This document shows positions 5,553 to 6,452 of a DNA stretch of 6,452 nucleotides, one piece after another. The DNA comes from SIG565 sp045656145 (GTDB taxonomy: Bacteria; Bacillota; Clostridia; Oscillospirales; Acutalibacteraceae). Below the pieces are notes generated by a model. The model saw nothing but the letters and a program-made list of their open reading frames with translations. It was not told the DNA's origin and made no database searches. The translations under genes were made by a program, and so were the position numbers. Position 1 is the stretch's first letter; each line of letters begins with the position of its first letter. Location of the stretch: assembly GCA_045656145.1 (NCBI GenBank), contig JAZOQP010000007.1, positions 1-6,452 on the forward strand. Reading direction: 5' to 3'.

Positions 5553-5729
5553 ATTGATATCTCCTTTTGAAACTTAATTACAAATTAACTTCTACTATTT
5601 ATTATATCCATTAAATTTTTTATGTCAACATTTGATTAAAAACTTCTATTTTTACAACAAACAGTAACAAAAAGTTATATCCCTATTTGTGAAAATTGAC
5701 ATATATTTTAATGAATTTTAGGTGATTCA
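5553..5729. other. AT-rich spacer between trmD and the HPr gene
   Basis: This 177-bp stretch holds the HPr promoter and leader (5553-5628). The rest shows no open frame of note, no RNA gene and no clear terminator for trmD. Just past the trmD stop there is only a 5-bp TGAAT/ATTCA hairpin without a proper T-tract. Transcripts from the trmD operon may therefore continue into HPr. Confidence 0.6.
5601..5628 (-). promoter_or_regulatory. Strong sigma-A promoter of the HPr gene
   Basis: On the minus strand TTGACA (5628-5623) and TATAAT (5606-5601) both match the consensus perfectly, separated by 16 nt. Transcription should start near 5594, giving a leader of about 40 nt before the ATG at 5552. Strong constitutive expression fits HPr. 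I see no cre-like site near it. Confidence 0.85.
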
Positions 5730-6452
5730 CTATATATCGTGTTCTGAAGATTTCAAAAGCGCTATATATTTTGTATCTTCCTTTGAAAGTTCAGCCGATT
5801 CTAACATATCAGGGCGGCGTTTTAGCGTTTCTTCCAAAGACTTTTCTCTTCGCCACTTGGAAATATTTGCATGGTGTCCCGAAAGCAAAACCTCAGGCAC
5901 TTCCCTACCATTCCAAACCGCAGGCTTGGTATACTGAGGAAATTCAAGTAATCCGCCAAAATGGCTCTCCTCTTCAAAGCAAATATCTTCACTAAGCACA
6001 CCGGGAAGCATACGGCAAACAGCATCAGCAACGGTAAGAGCGGGCAATTCTCCACCTGTTAAAACAAAATCGCCAATAGAAATTTCAGCATCAACAATTT
6101 CTTCAATAACTCGCTCATCAATGCCCTCATAATGACCGCAAAGAAGAACAATATGCTCTTTTTTAGAAAGGTCAATAGCATCCGACTGCTTAAAGGTTTT
6201 ACCCTTTGGAGATAAGTAAATTAAATAAGGCTTTTCTTCATTCTCATTATAAAGACTTTTAAATGCAGAATATATAGGCTCAGCGGACATAATCATACCC
6301 ATTCCGCCGCCATAAGGAGTGTCATCAACCTTATTATGTTTATTCCCCGAAAAATCGCGGATATTTATGCAATTGATTTGAACTTTACCGGCCTTTCTTG
6401 CCCTTCCGATAATGCTCTCACTCATTACGGTTTCGCACATATCGGGGAAAAG
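5730..6452 (-). CDS. trmD: tRNA (guanine-N1)-methyltransferase TrmD, 5' end beyond the window
   Basis: TrmD methylates G37 at N1 in tRNAs with a G at position 36, using S-adenosylmethionine, and so prevents +1 frameshifting. Visible SPOUT trefoil-knot motifs are SESIIGRARKAG, DDTPYGGGMGMIM, LSPKGKTF, CGHYEGIDERV, EISIGDFVLTGGELPAL and LLEFPQYTKPAVWNGREVPEVLLSGHHANISKWRRE. The reading frame stays open to the window edge: the codons before the first visible Met encode Leu-Phe-Pro-Asp, exactly the LFPDM found near the start of TrmD. The Met at 6440 is therefore internal, and about seven residues are missing. A Glu occupies the LLxxPxYT position where the E. coli enzyme has Asp; I recall Glu there in Gram-positive members, so I do not regard it as a defect. 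In many bacteria rplS follows trmD, but here the next gene is HPr. Confidence 0.95.
   Translation of the reverse strand, partial: LFPDMCETVMSESIIGRARKAGKVQINCINIRDFSGNKHNKVDDTPYGGGMGMIMSAEPIYSAFKSLYNENEEKPYLIYLSPKGKTFKQSDAIDLSKKEHIVLLCGHYEGIDERVIEEIVDAEISIGDFVLTGGELPALTVADAVCRMLPGVLSEDICFEEESHFGGLLEFPQYTKPAVWNGREVPEVLLSGHHANISKWRREKSLEETLKRRPDMLESAELSKEDTKYIALLKSSEHDI

Noticed and set aside
5621..5703. Eight-base inverted repeat TATGTCAA / TTGACATA flanking part of the trmD-HPr spacer
   Set aside because: One copy is simply the HPr -35 box. An 8-base match about 70 nt apart is not surprising in AT-rich sequence of this length, and the second TTGACA has no matching -10 box.
5722..6055. Several open frames overlapping trmD in other frames
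   Set aside because: They are shadows of trmD, whose motifs are unmistakable; none resembles a known protein.

Overview
The window looks like ordinary chromosome from an endospore-forming, low-GC Firmicute, most likely class Clostridia. The clearest sign is a well-conserved spoIIR, a gene confined to endospore formers. AT-rich spacers, sigma-A-type promoters, strong GGAGG-like ribosome binding sites and an HPr carrying both His15 and Ser46 agree with this. I cannot name a genus. I see no mobile element, CRISPR array, tRNA or rRNA.

Layout, left to right. The first block is on the minus strand: rpmE (16-216) with its own promoter, preceded in transcription by spoIIR (284-892). Further upstream on the same strand is a tight three-gene operon read as Lrp/AsnC-type regulator (2976-3458), class I/II aminotransferase (1807-2979), then ispE (948-1802). 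The first pair overlaps by 4 nt (GTGA) and the second is separated by 4 nt. A strong hairpin with a T-tract (893-924) lies between ispE and spoIIR, and its 3' arm contains the spoIIR Shine-Dalgarno sequence. The centre is a divergent intergenic region of about 130 bp (3459-3587). To its right on the plus strand are a stand-alone ACT-domain protein of the UPF0237 type (3588-3857) and a UPF0210/DUF711 protein (3866-5227), 8 nt apart. They end at a symmetrical, probably bidirectional terminator (5243-5274) shared with the converging HPr gene (5289-5552, minus). HPr has a promoter with perfect consensus hexamers. The right edge holds trmD (minus), whose first few codons lie outside the window.

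How the genes fit together. rpmE and trmD serve translation, ispE serves the MEP isoprenoid pathway, spoIIR is the forespore-to-mother-cell signal in sporulation, and HPr serves sugar transport and carbon regulation. The Lrp-aminotransferase pair resembles the alaR-alaT (yugG-yugH) arrangement of Bacillus subtilis, so alanine or another amino acid is a plausible substrate and signal. The divergent ACT/UPF0210 pair is conserved but functionally undefined, and it is the part of the window where biology is least known. I did not find a wholly novel system. The best leads are the hairpin covering the spoIIR ribosome binding site and the possible link between the Lrp operon and the ACT/UPF0210 pair. 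Several start codons needed correction or explanation: TTG for ispE, GTG for the aminotransferase and an internal ATG for the regulator.
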